A DNA stretch of 64,000 nt, taken from Nitrospirota bacterium (GTDB lineage: Bacteria; Nitrospirota; Leptospirillia; Leptospirillales; Leptospirillaceae). Position 1 is the first letter of the stretch. Each line of letters opens with the position of its first letter. Location: positions 1 through 64,000 of the forward strand of contig JAKAYA010000001.1 of the NCBI GenBank assembly GCA_021826965.1. Direction: 5' to 3'. The position numbers and the translations under genes are program-made. This document shows, piece after piece, positions 1-9,284 of this stretch. The notes below the pieces were generated by a model, which did not search any database, was not told the origin of the DNA, and saw only the letters and a list, made by a program, of their open reading frames with translations.

Positions 1-52
1 CGGGCGGAAACCCCTGACTCTCTGCAGATTCTTTGTTGTTGCGGAGCAACTC

Positions 53-2986
53 GTGAAAAGACGAACGAAAGGATGCGGAATGGAATCCCCTTTTCCGAAA
101 TGGATCGCCGGAATTGCGCTCGCTGGCATGCTCTTCTGCCCATTCAACCCGACCGTCTTCGCGGCCACTTCCCCGGGAGGACCACCTGTACCGACTGTCA
201 AAACCACACCGGTCACCCCGTCCTCCGTCCTGTACGGGACGGTGCGCTCGGTCGGGACCGGGACGCCCCTTGCACACGTCCCGATCGTTCTGACCAATAG
301 CAAGACCGGAGAAACCTTTACCGGAACGACCACCTCCCAGGGATCCTACATCTTTTCCGGGCTTTCCCCGGGCGATTACAAGATCCGGGTGGGGGGCGGC
401 AACTTCTCCCTCCAGCGGAAAGAGGGGTTACTGAAGAGCGGCATCGTCGGCGAGATCGACTTCACCGTGAACCCGCTGTCGACCGGCTCCTCCGAACTTC
501 TCGGGCGAACCTATGAAGGACACGGCGATCACAAGATTCCTGTCCCGGCCCGACTGGCCATCAAGAACAACAAGACGGGCGAGATCTACAGCGTGACGTC
601 CGACAGCCAGGGCACCTTCGACCTCAAGAACATCCCGTCGGGCGACTACGTCGTCCAGGCCGTCAAGCGGGGATATGTCCCCTATGTCGCCCAGGTGGCG
701 GTCAACGGAAAAGTGCAATCGGACATCCGCCTGCGCATCAACCGTCTGGCCCGGGCCAATATCAATACCTCCAGCAGCAAGAAGATCCGGGACACAACCG
801 GAGCCATTTCCATCGTCGGTCGACAGAAATTCGTCCAGAACCTCACGACCGGTGCCACATATGCTCTCATGCTCAACAGCCCGTCCATCGAATACTTCTC
901 CCGAAGCGGAAGCCAGGGAATCTCTGGCGGAATGAACTATTTCTCCTGTCGCGGCTATACCGTCGGGGCCGCCAATACCGTCAATACGGGAACCTCCGGG
1001 ATCGAGATTTCCATCGATGGCGTTCCCATGAATATCGAGGCTGACGGAGGGGAAATCTACGATCTGGGGGTCATGAACACGGACATCGCCTCCGCCACCA
1101 TCCAGCGGGGCGTGACCACTTCAAGGCAGATGGGAAACTATGCGGCGGGATGCGCGATCGATTTCCATCTGGTCGAACCGATGAAAGCCGCCTACAACAC
1201 CTTGACGTCGGGAGGGGGCTCCTACGGGCTTTTCTATACGAGCTTCGTGAACAATTCGGGCATCAATGACACCACCAACACCGGCATGTACAACGACTTC
1301 ACGGTCATGACCCAGAACGGATTCCGGGAATTCATGGGAGATTTCACGGAATATCAGTATTACGGGAACGTGACGAAATACCTGGAGAACGGAGGCAAGC
1401 TTTTTGCCCTGCTCACGGCAAACTACAAGAACTACGACCGCGGCGGGTCCATCTCCCTTCCGGACTACAACCAGTTCGGATACAGCTACAACGGACTGCC
1501 GAACGGCGAAAACACGACGTATCCGAACGGCGTGAATCAGCCGGACTCCCCTTTCTACAAGAACTGGAACTACGCCCGGTTCATGTTCGACATCGGCTAC
1601 GACGACCAGATCACTCCGACTGTCAGGCTGAAAAACACTCTTTTCGGCGAGTTCACCCCGAATGGATCGGTCAGCCTTCCGACAGCCACGACGGCCACCA
1701 CGCCCGGAACCGGGGCGGCCACAGGACTCACCTTCAATTCCCAGACGGCCGATTACAACAACCAGTACGGATCGCCTTACATGTTTAATTACTTTCAGGC
1801 CGAAGGCATGAAACTCGGGGACATTCCCGAGGTCCGCTTCAAGGTTTCCTCCAACGACAACCTGTATCTCGGCATGAGAGGCTCCTATGCCGACTATCGG
1901 TATTTCATCAATCCGCTCTTCAACAATATTACGGGAGGAAGCGGAAACGCCCTCTATTCCCAGGTCACGATCGGAGGCTATCTCGAAGACCATTTCCGGC
2001 CGACCGACTGGACCCTGATCAACGCGGGATTTCGCGTGATGTCCGTCCAGCAGTATTATAACGACCTGGCAAGTGCTCCCCAGCAAGCTCTGCTCTCCCA
2101 GAACGGAGCCGGCGGCGAGGCAGGAGTCAGCAACGGTTCTTCGATGCTGATTCCGATGCCCCACCTGGGTATCAACCTCTATCCGACAAACCACTGGAAG
2201 CTCTACGCCAATGCGGGAGAATCCTTCGCGCCGCCCGCAATCTTCGCCTTCAAGGGTCTGAGCCAAAACCAGATCCCGTTCAACATCTCCCCCGAAACGA
2301 TCTGGGACTTCGAACTCGGGGCACGGTACGCCACGAAGAGGGGGTATGCCGATGTGGACGTTTTCAGCGACTACCTGAGCAACATGTACAACACCGTCCT
2401 TCTGCCGTCCACCGTCAACGGCGTCACCTCCCTGATTCCCCAACCGTCAACAACGGGTTCGGCGCGCGAGCAGGGCGTCGAATTCGAAGGAAAGATTGCC
2501 CTCGGGGCCGGATTCGGGCTCCAGGCCAATTACTCCTATATCCAGGGGGTCCTGACGAGCGACGTACAGGGTCTCGGTCTTCCGGCGGCGCAACAGATCA
2601 ATGTCAGCGGAGACCTCATGCCGTTCGTTCCGCAAGGCATGGGAAACCTCGCCCTCACTTATGACCATGGTCCATTCCATCTCACGATCGACGAGCGGTA
2701 TACGGGCGTCATGAACGTCATCGACTTCGGTGGAGGCCCCCCCGGAAACGGGAACTTTCAGGCGAATTCTCCCGCCTACTTCGTGACCGACCTCTTTGCG
2801 ACCTACGATCTTCCAAAGTTGTCGTGGTACAAAAAGGCCAACCTCTTCGCGAGCGCCTACAACCTGTTCAACACGAACTACTATAACCCGGCCTTTTTGA
2901 CTCCCGGGGCCAACAGCATCGAAACCCTCTTCGTCTATCCCGGAGAACCGGTCAATGTCTTCGGAGGAGTCAGCATGACTTTCTGA
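53..2986 (+). CDS. TonB-dependent outer-membrane receptor with two N-terminal carboxypeptidase-regulatory-like domains
   Basis: Probable outer-membrane active-transport receptor of about 977 aa; the substrate cannot be read from sequence. A signal peptide (hydrophobic IAGIALAGMLF, then VFAA) is followed by two CarboxypepD_reg-like beta-sandwich repeats at about residues 59-115 and 145-220, each with a T/S-x-G-x-[YF]-x-[FL] and SPGDY/PSGDY pattern. A plug domain (about 240-380) and a long aromatic-rich barrel ending in Phe (SMTF) follow. The track start is GTG at 53 with GGAG upstream. An ATG at 80 with AAAGGA upstream is an alternative, giving about 968 aa. No tonB/exbBD or siderophore gene is adjacent. 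Family call is firm; substrate is unknown. Confidence 0.88.
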   Translation: MKRRTKGCGMESPFPKWIAGIALAGMLFCPFNPTVFAATSPGGPPVPTVKTTPVTPSSVLYGTVRSVGTGTPLAHVPIVLTNSKTGETFTGTTTSQGSYIFSGLSPGDYKIRVGGGNFSLQRKEGLLKSGIVGEIDFTVNPLSTGSSELLGRTYEGHGDHKIPVPARLAIKNNKTGEIYSVTSDSQGTFDLKNIPSGDYVVQAVKRGYVPYVAQVAVNGKVQSDIRLRINRLARANINTSSSKKIRDTTGAISIVGRQKFVQNLTTGATYALMLNSPSIEYFSRSGSQGISGGMNYFSCRGYTVGAANTVNTGTSGIEISIDGVPMNIEADGGEIYDLGVMNTDIASATIQRGVTTSRQMGNYAAGCAIDFHLVEPMKAAYNTLTSGGGSYGLFYTSFVNNSGINDTTNTGMYNDFTVMTQNGFREFMGDFTEYQYYGNVTKYLENGGKLFALLTANYKNYDRGGSISLPDYNQFGYSYNGLPNGENTTYPNGVNQPDSPFYKNWNYARFMFDIGYDDQITPTVRLKNTLFGEFTPNGSVSLPTATTATTPGTGAATGLTFNSQTADYNNQYGSPYMFNYFQAEGMKLGDIPEVRFKVSSNDNLYLGMRGSYADYRYFINPLFNNITGGSGNALYSQVTIGGYLEDHFRPTDWTLINAGFRVMSVQQYYNDLASAPQQALLSQNGAGGEAGVSNGSSMLIPMPHLGINLYPTNHWKLYANAGESFAPPAIFAFKGLSQNQIPFNISPETIWDFELGARYATKRGYADVDVFSDYLSNMYNTVLLPSTVNGVTSLIPQPSTTGSAREQGVEFEGKIALGAGFGLQANYSYIQGVLTSDVQGLGLPAAQQINVSGDLMPFVPQGMGNLALTYDHGPFHLTIDERYTGVMNVIDFGGGPPGNGNFQANSPAYFVTDLFATYDLPKLSWYKKANLFASAYNLFNTNYYNPAFLTPGANSIETLFVYPGEPVNVFGGVSMTF

Positions 2987-3015
2987 AATTCATGAGAATC
3001 GGATTCAAAAATGTC

Positions 3016-3047
3016 CCGGGCGCTTTTTCAAAAGAGGGAGCGCCCGG
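3016..3047. terminator. Intergenic hairpin between convergent genes
   Basis: A perfect 9-bp inverted repeat CCGGGCGCT/AGCGCCCGG with a 14-nt loop lies between the TonB receptor and the convergent unknown gene. On the minus strand a T-rich tract (CATTTTTG) follows shortly after the stem. It is a plausible terminator for the minus-strand transcript and may serve both directions. Confidence 0.55.
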
Positions 3048-3116
3048 AAAGGGAGGAGGGCTTGTGAAACAATTGCCAAGAAGAATCGTTCCATCCGAAG
3101 CCCTGACCCTCGGAGG

Positions 3117-3770
3117 TCAGGCGGCTCCGGCAAAGACGTTCTGGTAATACTGTTCGGCGGACGTCAACCCTTTTTCGAAGACGGGAACAAGTTCGTATTC
3201 GATCAGATCGGCAAGAAGAATCCAGTCCTGTGCCTCCTGGGCGACCAGCATCGACTTCAGAAGTTCCTCGAACCGGGATTCGTCCTCCACCAGCACAAGG
3301 CCTCCCGAAGACGCCCCGGCCGCTCCCGTCCCCCGGATCTGGCTCACCAGGACCTGGGCGGCGACCATGGATTCGATTCCCTGAACATAGGCTCCTCCCC
3401 GATCCTTGTACGTCCCTTCTCCGCCAAACACTTCGTCGACTTTTCCCTTGCGCAGGAACCGGCCGATTTCCGAAAACAGGCGTGCCACCTGGGAAAGATG
3501 TGAGACCAGTGTCCGGACGGATTCCTTGAGGACGTCCTCCAGAGGAACCGTCACCAGTTCCAGGGATTCGCCCTCTTTTCCGTCGATGTCCCGGACATAT
3601 TCTCCATTTTGCCAGACGATGTCTCCGTCGAGACGAATTTCGTCGACGATCCGGTCCGACGGAAGTTCTCTCTCGATGATTTCCCGTATCTTCCCGCTCA
3701 GGGACTCTTCTCCCGCAATTTCGTCCGCATCCATTTTCTTTCCGTCGATCCACACAGAACATGTTTTCAT
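3117..3770 (-). CDS. Unknown protein at the distal end of the glycosylation/flagellar cluster
   Basis: Predicted 217-aa acidic soluble protein with no signal peptide or membrane segment; I do not recognise the family. The track ORF runs upstream to 4022, but that stretch reads like translated noncoding DNA. The ATG at 3770 (MKTCSVWIDGKK) is preceded by AAAGG and begins the protein-like sequence. The N-terminal ~75 residues look like a small alpha/beta domain (WIDGKKMDADEI... IRLDGDIVWQNG). The rest is helical and ends with an amphipathic segment (WILLADLIEYELVPVFEKGL) like those in flagellar-cluster accessory proteins. It follows the GT9 gene after a 350-bp gap. Confidence 0.7.
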   Translation of the reverse strand: MKTCSVWIDGKKMDADEIAGEESLSGKIREIIERELPSDRIVDEIRLDGDIVWQNGEYVRDIDGKEGESLELVTVPLEDVLKESVRTLVSHLSQVARLFSEIGRFLRKGKVDEVFGGEGTYKDRGGAYVQGIESMVAAQVLVSQIRGTGAAGASSGGLVLVEDESRFEELLKSMLVAQEAQDWILLADLIEYELVPVFEKGLTSAEQYYQNVFAGAA

Positions 3771-4120
3771 CCTTTGGCGCGCATTGGAAACCTCGCACTG
3801 CAGGGCGGGGAGGAATGCGCTCTCCTTTCTGTTTGAGTGTTCTGAATCCTGTGGTAAATTTTTCCGTAAACATCCGCAGTTCCCGATAGCGACCAGCAAT
3901 GGACAACGGCGTTTGACTGGCGAAGCCGGATATCGGGAAAAGGTCCAATTCCTTCGGGACAGGTTCGCCACCTGCGTAAACCGACCTAACGTCCTCCGGG
4001 TTTGTGCGGAATGACCCGGCATTGCATGGCTAAGGCGCTCCGTTGATTGGCACCCGCCATCCGTTCCTTTCGGGACGAAACCTGGAAGTGCAAAGCTCCC
4101 GGATTTATCCGGGGGATGGT
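3771..4120 (-). other. 350-bp gene-free stretch with several inverted repeats
   Basis: No credible gene lies here; the open frames look like chance GC-rich reading. Read on the minus strand it holds several possible hairpins: CCCGGA/TCCGGG just after the GT9 stop, CCGGGT/ACCCGG, CAGGT/ACCTG with loop GGCGA, and a 9-bp repeat TTCCCGATA/TATCGGGAA (3880-3888 with 3931-3939). It could be a long structured 5' leader for the unknown gene, a processed operon spacer, or an undescribed small RNA. No clear promoter was found and no known riboswitch family was matched. Confidence 0.35.
4098..4113 (-). terminator. Hairpin just after the distal GT9 gene
   Basis: CCCGGA-TAAA-TCCGGG forms a 6-bp GC-rich stem with a tetraloop 8 nt after the GT9 TAA stop. 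Only a short T run follows (AGCTTTGC), so it is a weak intrinsic terminator or a 3'-end stabiliser of the glycosyltransferase mRNA. Confidence 0.45.
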
Positions 4121-5911
4121 TTACCGTCCTACCCTTTCTCCCAGTTCAAGACCGGACATCCGGTCCATGCAAGGTGGCTCACCACCACTGCCGGTCGTCC
4201 CCGATACCCGGGGGCATTCCCCTTCCCGGACGATCCGGGAAAAAATCACGGCTCTTCTCTCCAGATCCTCATAGGTCTTTTCGGTCCGCTCGACGAGTGT
4301 GAAAAGGTCGCGGGGATTCCAGACGTCGACGCTTTCCTTTTCAAGCTGAAAAAACAGACACAATGGCCCGAGAGGGGGACAGGTCCACGCCATTTCCTCC
4401 ACCCTCCTGTCCACCTCCTCCACGCCGGAAAGAAGGGTTTCCGGCACCGACGGACTTCCCGAACCAAGACAATCCGCGATCTTCCGGACAAGACCTCCTC
4501 CCTCTTCCGCCAGATGGCGAAGCTGTTCCGACCGGGCAAGAACGTCCGGAACGGACCCTTCCGAAGGCCATCCCCCGATCGGCTCTTCCCGGATCCCTTC
4601 AAGATCCTCTTTCCAGACCCGTTCGAAGACCTTTCGAAAGAATTCTTCCCGAGAACCGCTATCGGTTCCCAACGGGCGGTAGCGGATCTCGCCCGAAACA
4701 GTTCTCTCCGAAAAGGCGATTCCCGCTCTTTCACCCCGGATTTCCGATTCCATGGAGATGCGGAGTGTCCGCAGATCCTTTTCCTGTGGCACCCGTGGAA
4801 ACTCGAGGCGTTTTCTTGTGACAGACGCGACCAGACGGGGATCGAGATCCTCCCGGCAAACAGGATTCAGGCATCGGGAATCCGGCGCGCAGGGAGCACA
4901 AGGAGCCCGGGAATACAAGACGATGTTTCCCGCTCCCCACGGGCCTGTTTCCGGATAGAACAGGTTGGCGAAGGACAGACACACGACCGGAAGCCCCAGA
5001 AGGGCCGCAGCGTGCATGGTTCCCGTATCGTTCGACACCAGAATGTTCGCCTGTTCGAGAAGCGCGAAAAGTTCGTCCGGCCCGGTCCCTCCGGTCCAGT
5101 CGTGCACCCGGTCGAAGATATCGGAGCGGGAGGATCGGATCTCCTCACGAATCCGTGCGTTTCGCAAGCGGTCCTCTTCTCCCGATCCCAAAAGGACAGC
5201 GTGCATGCCGGATCGACTTTCCAGGAGGAGTCGGATCGCTTCGGCGAACCGTAAAGTCGGCCATCTTTTCAGTTCCTGGGAGGCTCCGGTGGCAAAGGCA
5301 ACCAACGTATCACCGTCTCTGATCCCCGCGCGTTCCCGCTTTCCGGACACGATCGAACGGGATTCCCGAGGAATGGAGAGGGGGATCGAACTCGGCGGAG
5401 GTACCCCGGCGATCTTCAAAAAAAGGTCGGACAGGTTCAGATTGTTGTAAAGCCGGTTTTTGACGAGCATGCCCAGATAGGGAACGAATTTTCCATAGTG
5501 GGCCCGATATCCGTCCGGCGTCATGTGGAGCCCCCTCTTCTCCCGAGCCCGGATCAGATACCCCAGTACCGCACCGATCCGGTTCGGCGTCAGATTGATC
5601 AGGAGATCCGCGTCGAACCGGTTGATCTCATCGATCCATCCGCGAACGGATCGATAGGCTTCCAGAGGAGAGCCGAAAGACCGGGCGAGAGACAGGATCC
5701 CGGCACCATCCACCGGGTAGACGCTCGCAAGAAGGGAAAGCGGACCGAGAGCCGGCGCGAATTCCCGATAGGCGATCAGCGAGATGACGCTGTCGGGGTA
5801 ACGCTCCCGGAGAGCCGCCACCATCGGATACGTTTCATACAGATCTCCCATACGGGTGAGCGCCAGGATCAGGATACGCACCGGCCAGTTCTTCCGGGCA
5901 TGGTCCTTCAT
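4121..5911 (-). CDS. Glycosyltransferase family 9 (heptosyltransferase-like) with C-terminal extension
   Basis: Probable 596-aa cytoplasmic or membrane-associated sugar transferase. The ATG at 5911 overlaps the upstream TGA (ATGA) and gives MKDHARKNWPVRILILALTRMGDLYETYP, the usual GT9 N-terminus; the ORF track extends too far. The C-terminal Rossmann half has SNDTGTMHAAALLGLPVV, the family's nucleotide-sugar loop, followed by a four-cysteine cluster (CAPCAPDSRCLNPVC). Beyond about residue 390 lies a ~200-aa helical region not found in LPS heptosyltransferases but resembling the end of the other GT9 in this island. Context suggests flagellin or cell-surface glycosylation rather than LPS core. 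The acceptor is not known. Confidence 0.82.
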   Translation of the reverse strand: MKDHARKNWPVRILILALTRMGDLYETYPMVAALRERYPDSVISLIAYREFAPALGPLSLLASVYPVDGAGILSLARSFGSPLEAYRSVRGWIDEINRFDADLLINLTPNRIGAVLGYLIRAREKRGLHMTPDGYRAHYGKFVPYLGMLVKNRLYNNLNLSDLFLKIAGVPPPSSIPLSIPRESRSIVSGKRERAGIRDGDTLVAFATGASQELKRWPTLRFAEAIRLLLESRSGMHAVLLGSGEEDRLRNARIREEIRSSRSDIFDRVHDWTGGTGPDELFALLEQANILVSNDTGTMHAAALLGLPVVCLSFANLFYPETGPWGAGNIVLYSRAPCAPCAPDSRCLNPVCREDLDPRLVASVTRKRLEFPRVPQEKDLRTLRISMESEIRGERAGIAFSERTVSGEIRYRPLGTDSGSREEFFRKVFERVWKEDLEGIREEPIGGWPSEGSVPDVLARSEQLRHLAEEGGGLVRKIADCLGSGSPSVPETLLSGVEEVDRRVEEMAWTCPPLGPLCLFFQLEKESVDVWNPRDLFTLVERTEKTYEDLERRAVIFSRIVREGECPRVSGTTGSGGEPPCMDRMSGLELGERVGR

Positions 5912-7710
5912 CCCCCTCCTCCCTGGGATGCGATTTCGGCCAGCAAAAGAAACGTTGCCTCTGTGCCGGATATCTCCCCTTTTCCGGGAGCGACCGAACG
6001 CGCGATCTCTTCCAGACTCATCGGTTCCCTCCCTCGAAACTTTTCCAGAAATTCGACCAGCTCCGGCTCTCCCGAAGCGTCGGATACCAATTTTTCGACC
6101 GGCCATCGGCCGGTGAGGGACGGACGGGCCGGACGGATCCCGCGGTCTTTCAGGACGTCGATCCACTGGGACATGCGTATCTCGTAAGTATGTTCCCGCA
6201 AGACCCTGGCGCGAGAACGGTTCGCCATCTCTTGCCGGGCCCCGGGATCTTTCAGGTAACGGGCCACCAGATTCCGGCACTCGCTCTCGTTCCGGTAAAC
6301 CGCCAGATCTTCATCAACCTCAAAAAGGCCGGAAAGGAGAGATCTTCGGTCGACGACCTGAAAGGCCCCGCAAGCAGCGATCTCAAAAGTCCGGGGGTTG
6401 ACGAAATCCCCTTCGGGGTTCACCCCCCGATGATAAACGGACGAATGCAAATTGATATTGACCGTCGTGGCGTTGAAAACCAGTGCCGTCTCTTCGGAAG
6501 ACAGACGACGGCCACCTTCCCGGACATACCGGTAAAGAGGATCCCGGACGTTCCATTCCGTCCCGAAAATCGACAGATCGAAATCCGCCAGAGATTTCAG
6601 AAAGTGATGGCGGTTGGGGTACCCGGCCCCCATGAACGTGACTGGGCCTCCAAAGCGGCGACGGTCTTCTTCGTCCGGCGTCCGGGGGGAGAATACGGCG
6701 GTGTCCGCTGCCAGCGGGAGGTATGAGACGTGGTTCACTTTTTTGTCAGCAAGGATGGAAAAGAATGGATCTTTCTGAATGACCGCAAAGTCCGTCACCA
6801 GAGGTGCGACCGACTCCCAGTAGGTCGCAAGCCGGAAGTCTTCCACGAACCAGTAGGCAACAGGGATGTTCTCCTTCCGGAATCGTGCGAGAAGAGAAGG
6901 AGAGACCGGGGCCTGGGCAAGAGCCACGATCAAATCCGGCTTTTCGTGCACAACCCGGGCAAAGATCAGTTCGTCGAGAAAACCCTGGAAAATCCCCCGA
7001 AGCTGCATTTTGTGGAGGTCGAAGGAGGTCTGGGCTCCGATCGCCCGAAGGGCTCCTTCGAACGGAGCCATATCCAGGAAGGTTGTTCGGTGACCGAGGT
7101 TTTCCAGTGCGCGGGCCGCGGACCTGGCAACCGGGTAGGATCCGCCGTAAACAGGCGGGATTACCAGAATGCGGTAGCTCAGGACGAATTCCTGGAGACA
7201 GTCCTCCAGAATGCGCCGGATCTCCCGATAGGAATCCGGATCCAGTTTTTCGGACGGAGCATGGACAAGAAGCCGGAACCCGGAGGGCATCTTTCGCACA
7301 TCCGCCGGATCGCAGGAAAATCGGATCCTGTTTCCGAATCGGTACCATTCGAAATGGCCCCACGACAGGGCAATCCGTCGAGGATCCGTTTCCAGTACAT
7401 GGACCGGCAGTTCCGTTCTCGACAGGAGAGCCCAGACATGATGACCAAGCCCCAGTCCAGCGACGATATAACCTTTGATTCCGGATGAGTCTTCCCCGCC
7501 CAGGGCGTCTTCCGCCCAGGTGGATCCTTCTTTCTCCGGATCGTAGAGGCTGTGCAGCGTCAACGGACCGGCTTTCATGCTCGGACTTCCCGACCGGGCC
7601 GGCACGACTTCCAGGGGAACCCCCGGAGACGGTTCGATCACCCGTCGTGCGAGACCTCCCTCCCCGAACATGTCGGCGTTTTTCTGGAACAGGCTTTCCC
7701 GAGACTCCAT
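5908..7710 (-). CDS. CgeB-like glycosyltransferase
   Basis: Predicted 600-aa protein with the two-part layout of CgeB-type glycosyltransferases. The N-terminal half contains a Rossmann-like VAGLGLGHHVWAL segment followed by VHVLETDP. The C-terminal half has the family signature NINLHSSVYHRGVNPEGDFVNPRTFEIAACGAFQVVD, then HTYEIRMSQWIDVL. AAAGGGGGT precedes the ATG at 7710. Genes of this type are common in flagellin glycosylation islands, which fits the flanking flagellar genes and the upstream sigma-54 element. It lies 4 bp after the upstream GT9 stop and overlaps the next gene by 4 bp, so it is almost certainly in one operon. The sugar is not predictable. Confidence 0.8.
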   Translation of the reverse strand: MESRESLFQKNADMFGEGGLARRVIEPSPGVPLEVVPARSGSPSMKAGPLTLHSLYDPEKEGSTWAEDALGGEDSSGIKGYIVAGLGLGHHVWALLSRTELPVHVLETDPRRIALSWGHFEWYRFGNRIRFSCDPADVRKMPSGFRLLVHAPSEKLDPDSYREIRRILEDCLQEFVLSYRILVIPPVYGGSYPVARSAARALENLGHRTTFLDMAPFEGALRAIGAQTSFDLHKMQLRGIFQGFLDELIFARVVHEKPDLIVALAQAPVSPSLLARFRKENIPVAYWFVEDFRLATYWESVAPLVTDFAVIQKDPFFSILADKKVNHVSYLPLAADTAVFSPRTPDEEDRRRFGGPVTFMGAGYPNRHHFLKSLADFDLSIFGTEWNVRDPLYRYVREGGRRLSSEETALVFNATTVNINLHSSVYHRGVNPEGDFVNPRTFEIAACGAFQVVDRRSLLSGLFEVDEDLAVYRNESECRNLVARYLKDPGARQEMANRSRARVLREHTYEIRMSQWIDVLKDRGIRPARPSLTGRWPVEKLVSDASGEPELVEFLEKFRGREPMSLEEIARSVAPGKGEISGTEATFLLLAEIASQGGGG

Positions 7711-7714
7711 GAAC

Positions 7715-9280
7715 CTACCCCCTTTCCGTCCGGATCGCCGATGTCGGCTCCGGTCGGACAGACAGTCGACTGCCTTTCATTCCTCCGAATCGGTAATGAT
7801 GCCGGTTCGTAAGGAGGTTCCCCGACTCCCGAGTCTCTTCCGAAAGATTTTCGAAAGCCCGACGCTGAATCTCGCGATCTCCTGCCCCTCTTTCCGTCTC
7901 TTCCGTAAAGAGAAAAAGGGGCCACAGAAGAGGGATTTCATCGAGAATCCTTCGTTTTGCAGACGGATTGTCCGCCCAGGGTCGGGAGGACAAGGAAGCT
8001 CCCGCCACAAGATGTTCTTCGGACAACAGGGATGGCCACCCCCGACCGGCATAGGGCTGGCATTCTTCTTCCAGAGAAGGAAGAAGGACAGAAGGTTCCA
8101 GCACCCGAAGATAAAATCGTCGGAACAGAAGCCCGAGGAGGTCTTCGCGCGACGCGGGGCGAGAATGCGCCGGACGCAGGCAAAGGAACCCTCCTTGCGT
8201 TCCGGAACGCCAAACGCGAAGTCCGGGAGGAGGCATCGGGAGAGCGCTTCCGGCCAGAAGTCCTGCGACCAGAAGGGCCAGATAATCCGGATTCAGCATT
8301 CCCCGACATTCCATACCGACACAGCCGGAACCTTCTCCCGCACATGGATGACATTCCATGTCCGGACTCACAGAAAGGCTTCCCGATATGTAAGCTCCGG
8401 TTTCGTGAGGCTGGGCATTGGCAAAGAACAGGCCGACAGAAGGGACATTCAAGCTTGCCGCCAAGTGCAGGGTCGCCGTGTCGGGAGACACCAGCAGGGA
8501 GAGGGTTGCCACCTCCTCCCAAAGCCTGGCAAGCGAGGTCTCTCCCACCCTGTTCACGACCGGTCCGGCAACCAGGCGAGTCAGAACGCAAGCCTTGTCC
8601 CGCTCGTCCGGACGTCCCAGAAGAACCACCGGACGACCGGTCAGGGTCCGGACCCTGTCGACCAGAATGGCTGCATCTTCCAGTGCGAGCTCCCGATAGG
8701 AACTGCGTCCCGAAAGAACCACTCCCACGGGACCGGGACGGGCAGGAAGGGGCGGCGAAGGACCGGATATCGATCGGAACGCTCCGGACAACCCGAACCC
8801 CTTCCAGACATCGGACAGATGAATCCGGTTCAAAGCGCGGACGCCACGCGCGGATGCGACGAGATAGGCGGGCCACCCCGAAAGACGTTCGGCACCCTCT
8901 CCCGGAACAGATCGGTCCTGGAGGGCCAGAAACCCTCTTCTCTCAGAGGCCGGGAGAAGTCTTCCCAGAAGAACACCCGTTCCGTCGTGGTTCAACTGGA
9001 GAATCCGGTCATACGACGTATTTCCAAAATCTTTCAGCAATCGGTGAATCTTCCCGGCCGCCTTTAGGGGAGAGGCGGATGCAATCTCGAGCAAGGAACC
9101 TTTCCCGGGGAATCCGGCGACTCTGCCCTCAGGAAAAGCGAGACGGGCTGCTTCCACCATGTCTTGCGAAACCAGACAAGTCACGTCCTCCCCCAAGGCT
9201 TCCAAAGTCCGGATCAGCGGAAGGGTTTGCAGAAGATCGCCGAGTCGAGCCCTCTGGATCACCATCGTTTTCACCGGCAT
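7715..9280 (-). CDS. Glycosyltransferase family 9 (heptosyltransferase-like), second copy
   Basis: Predicted GT9 enzyme of about 521 aa. The ORF-track start (9319) lies inside the upstream gene. ATG 9280 gives MPVKTMVIQRARLGDLLQTLPLI; a GTG at 9274 is six bases after AAGGGG and may be the true start. Family features are VVLSGRSSYREL, VSPDTATLHLAASLNVPSVGLFF, and a four-cysteine cluster CHPCAGEGSGCVGMEC. As in the distal GT9, a ~190-aa helical C-terminal extension follows, with a similar PLLWPLFLFTEETE segment, so the two may be ancient duplicates. It sits 4 bp behind the trifunctional glycosyltransferase gene. Confidence 0.82.
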   Translation of the reverse strand: MPVKTMVIQRARLGDLLQTLPLIRTLEALGEDVTCLVSQDMVEAARLAFPEGRVAGFPGKGSLLEIASASPLKAAGKIHRLLKDFGNTSYDRILQLNHDGTGVLLGRLLPASERRGFLALQDRSVPGEGAERLSGWPAYLVASARGVRALNRIHLSDVWKGFGLSGAFRSISGPSPPLPARPGPVGVVLSGRSSYRELALEDAAILVDRVRTLTGRPVVLLGRPDERDKACVLTRLVAGPVVNRVGETSLARLWEEVATLSLLVSPDTATLHLAASLNVPSVGLFFANAQPHETGAYISGSLSVSPDMECHPCAGEGSGCVGMECRGMLNPDYLALLVAGLLAGSALPMPPPGLRVWRSGTQGGFLCLRPAHSRPASREDLLGLLFRRFYLRVLEPSVLLPSLEEECQPYAGRGWPSLLSEEHLVAGASLSSRPWADNPSAKRRILDEIPLLWPLFLFTEETERGAGDREIQRRAFENLSEETRESGNLLTNRHHYRFGGMKGSRLSVRPEPTSAIRTERG

Positions 9281-9284
9281 CCCC

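Noticed and set aside
1-52. 3' end of a cobalamin riboswitch before the TonB receptor
   Set aside because: Only about 50 bases are visible and they lack the B12-box consensus; the region upstream is outside the window.
1121-2443. Minus-strand 440-aa ORF inside the TonB receptor
   Set aside because: It is a shadow frame of a well-supported receptor, with no motif of its own.
3771-4022. N-terminal extension of the unknown protein (84 extra residues from 4022)
   Set aside because: The extension reads as low-quality translated noncoding DNA, and the ATG at 3770 has its own AAAGG and a proper protein-like start.
3771-4120. c-di-GMP (GEMM) or other known riboswitch, or an SRP RNA
   Set aside because: Fragments such as GCAAAGC (plus strand) and GCGAACCTGTCCCGAAGGAA (minus strand) look reminiscent, but the required flanking consensus blocks are absent.
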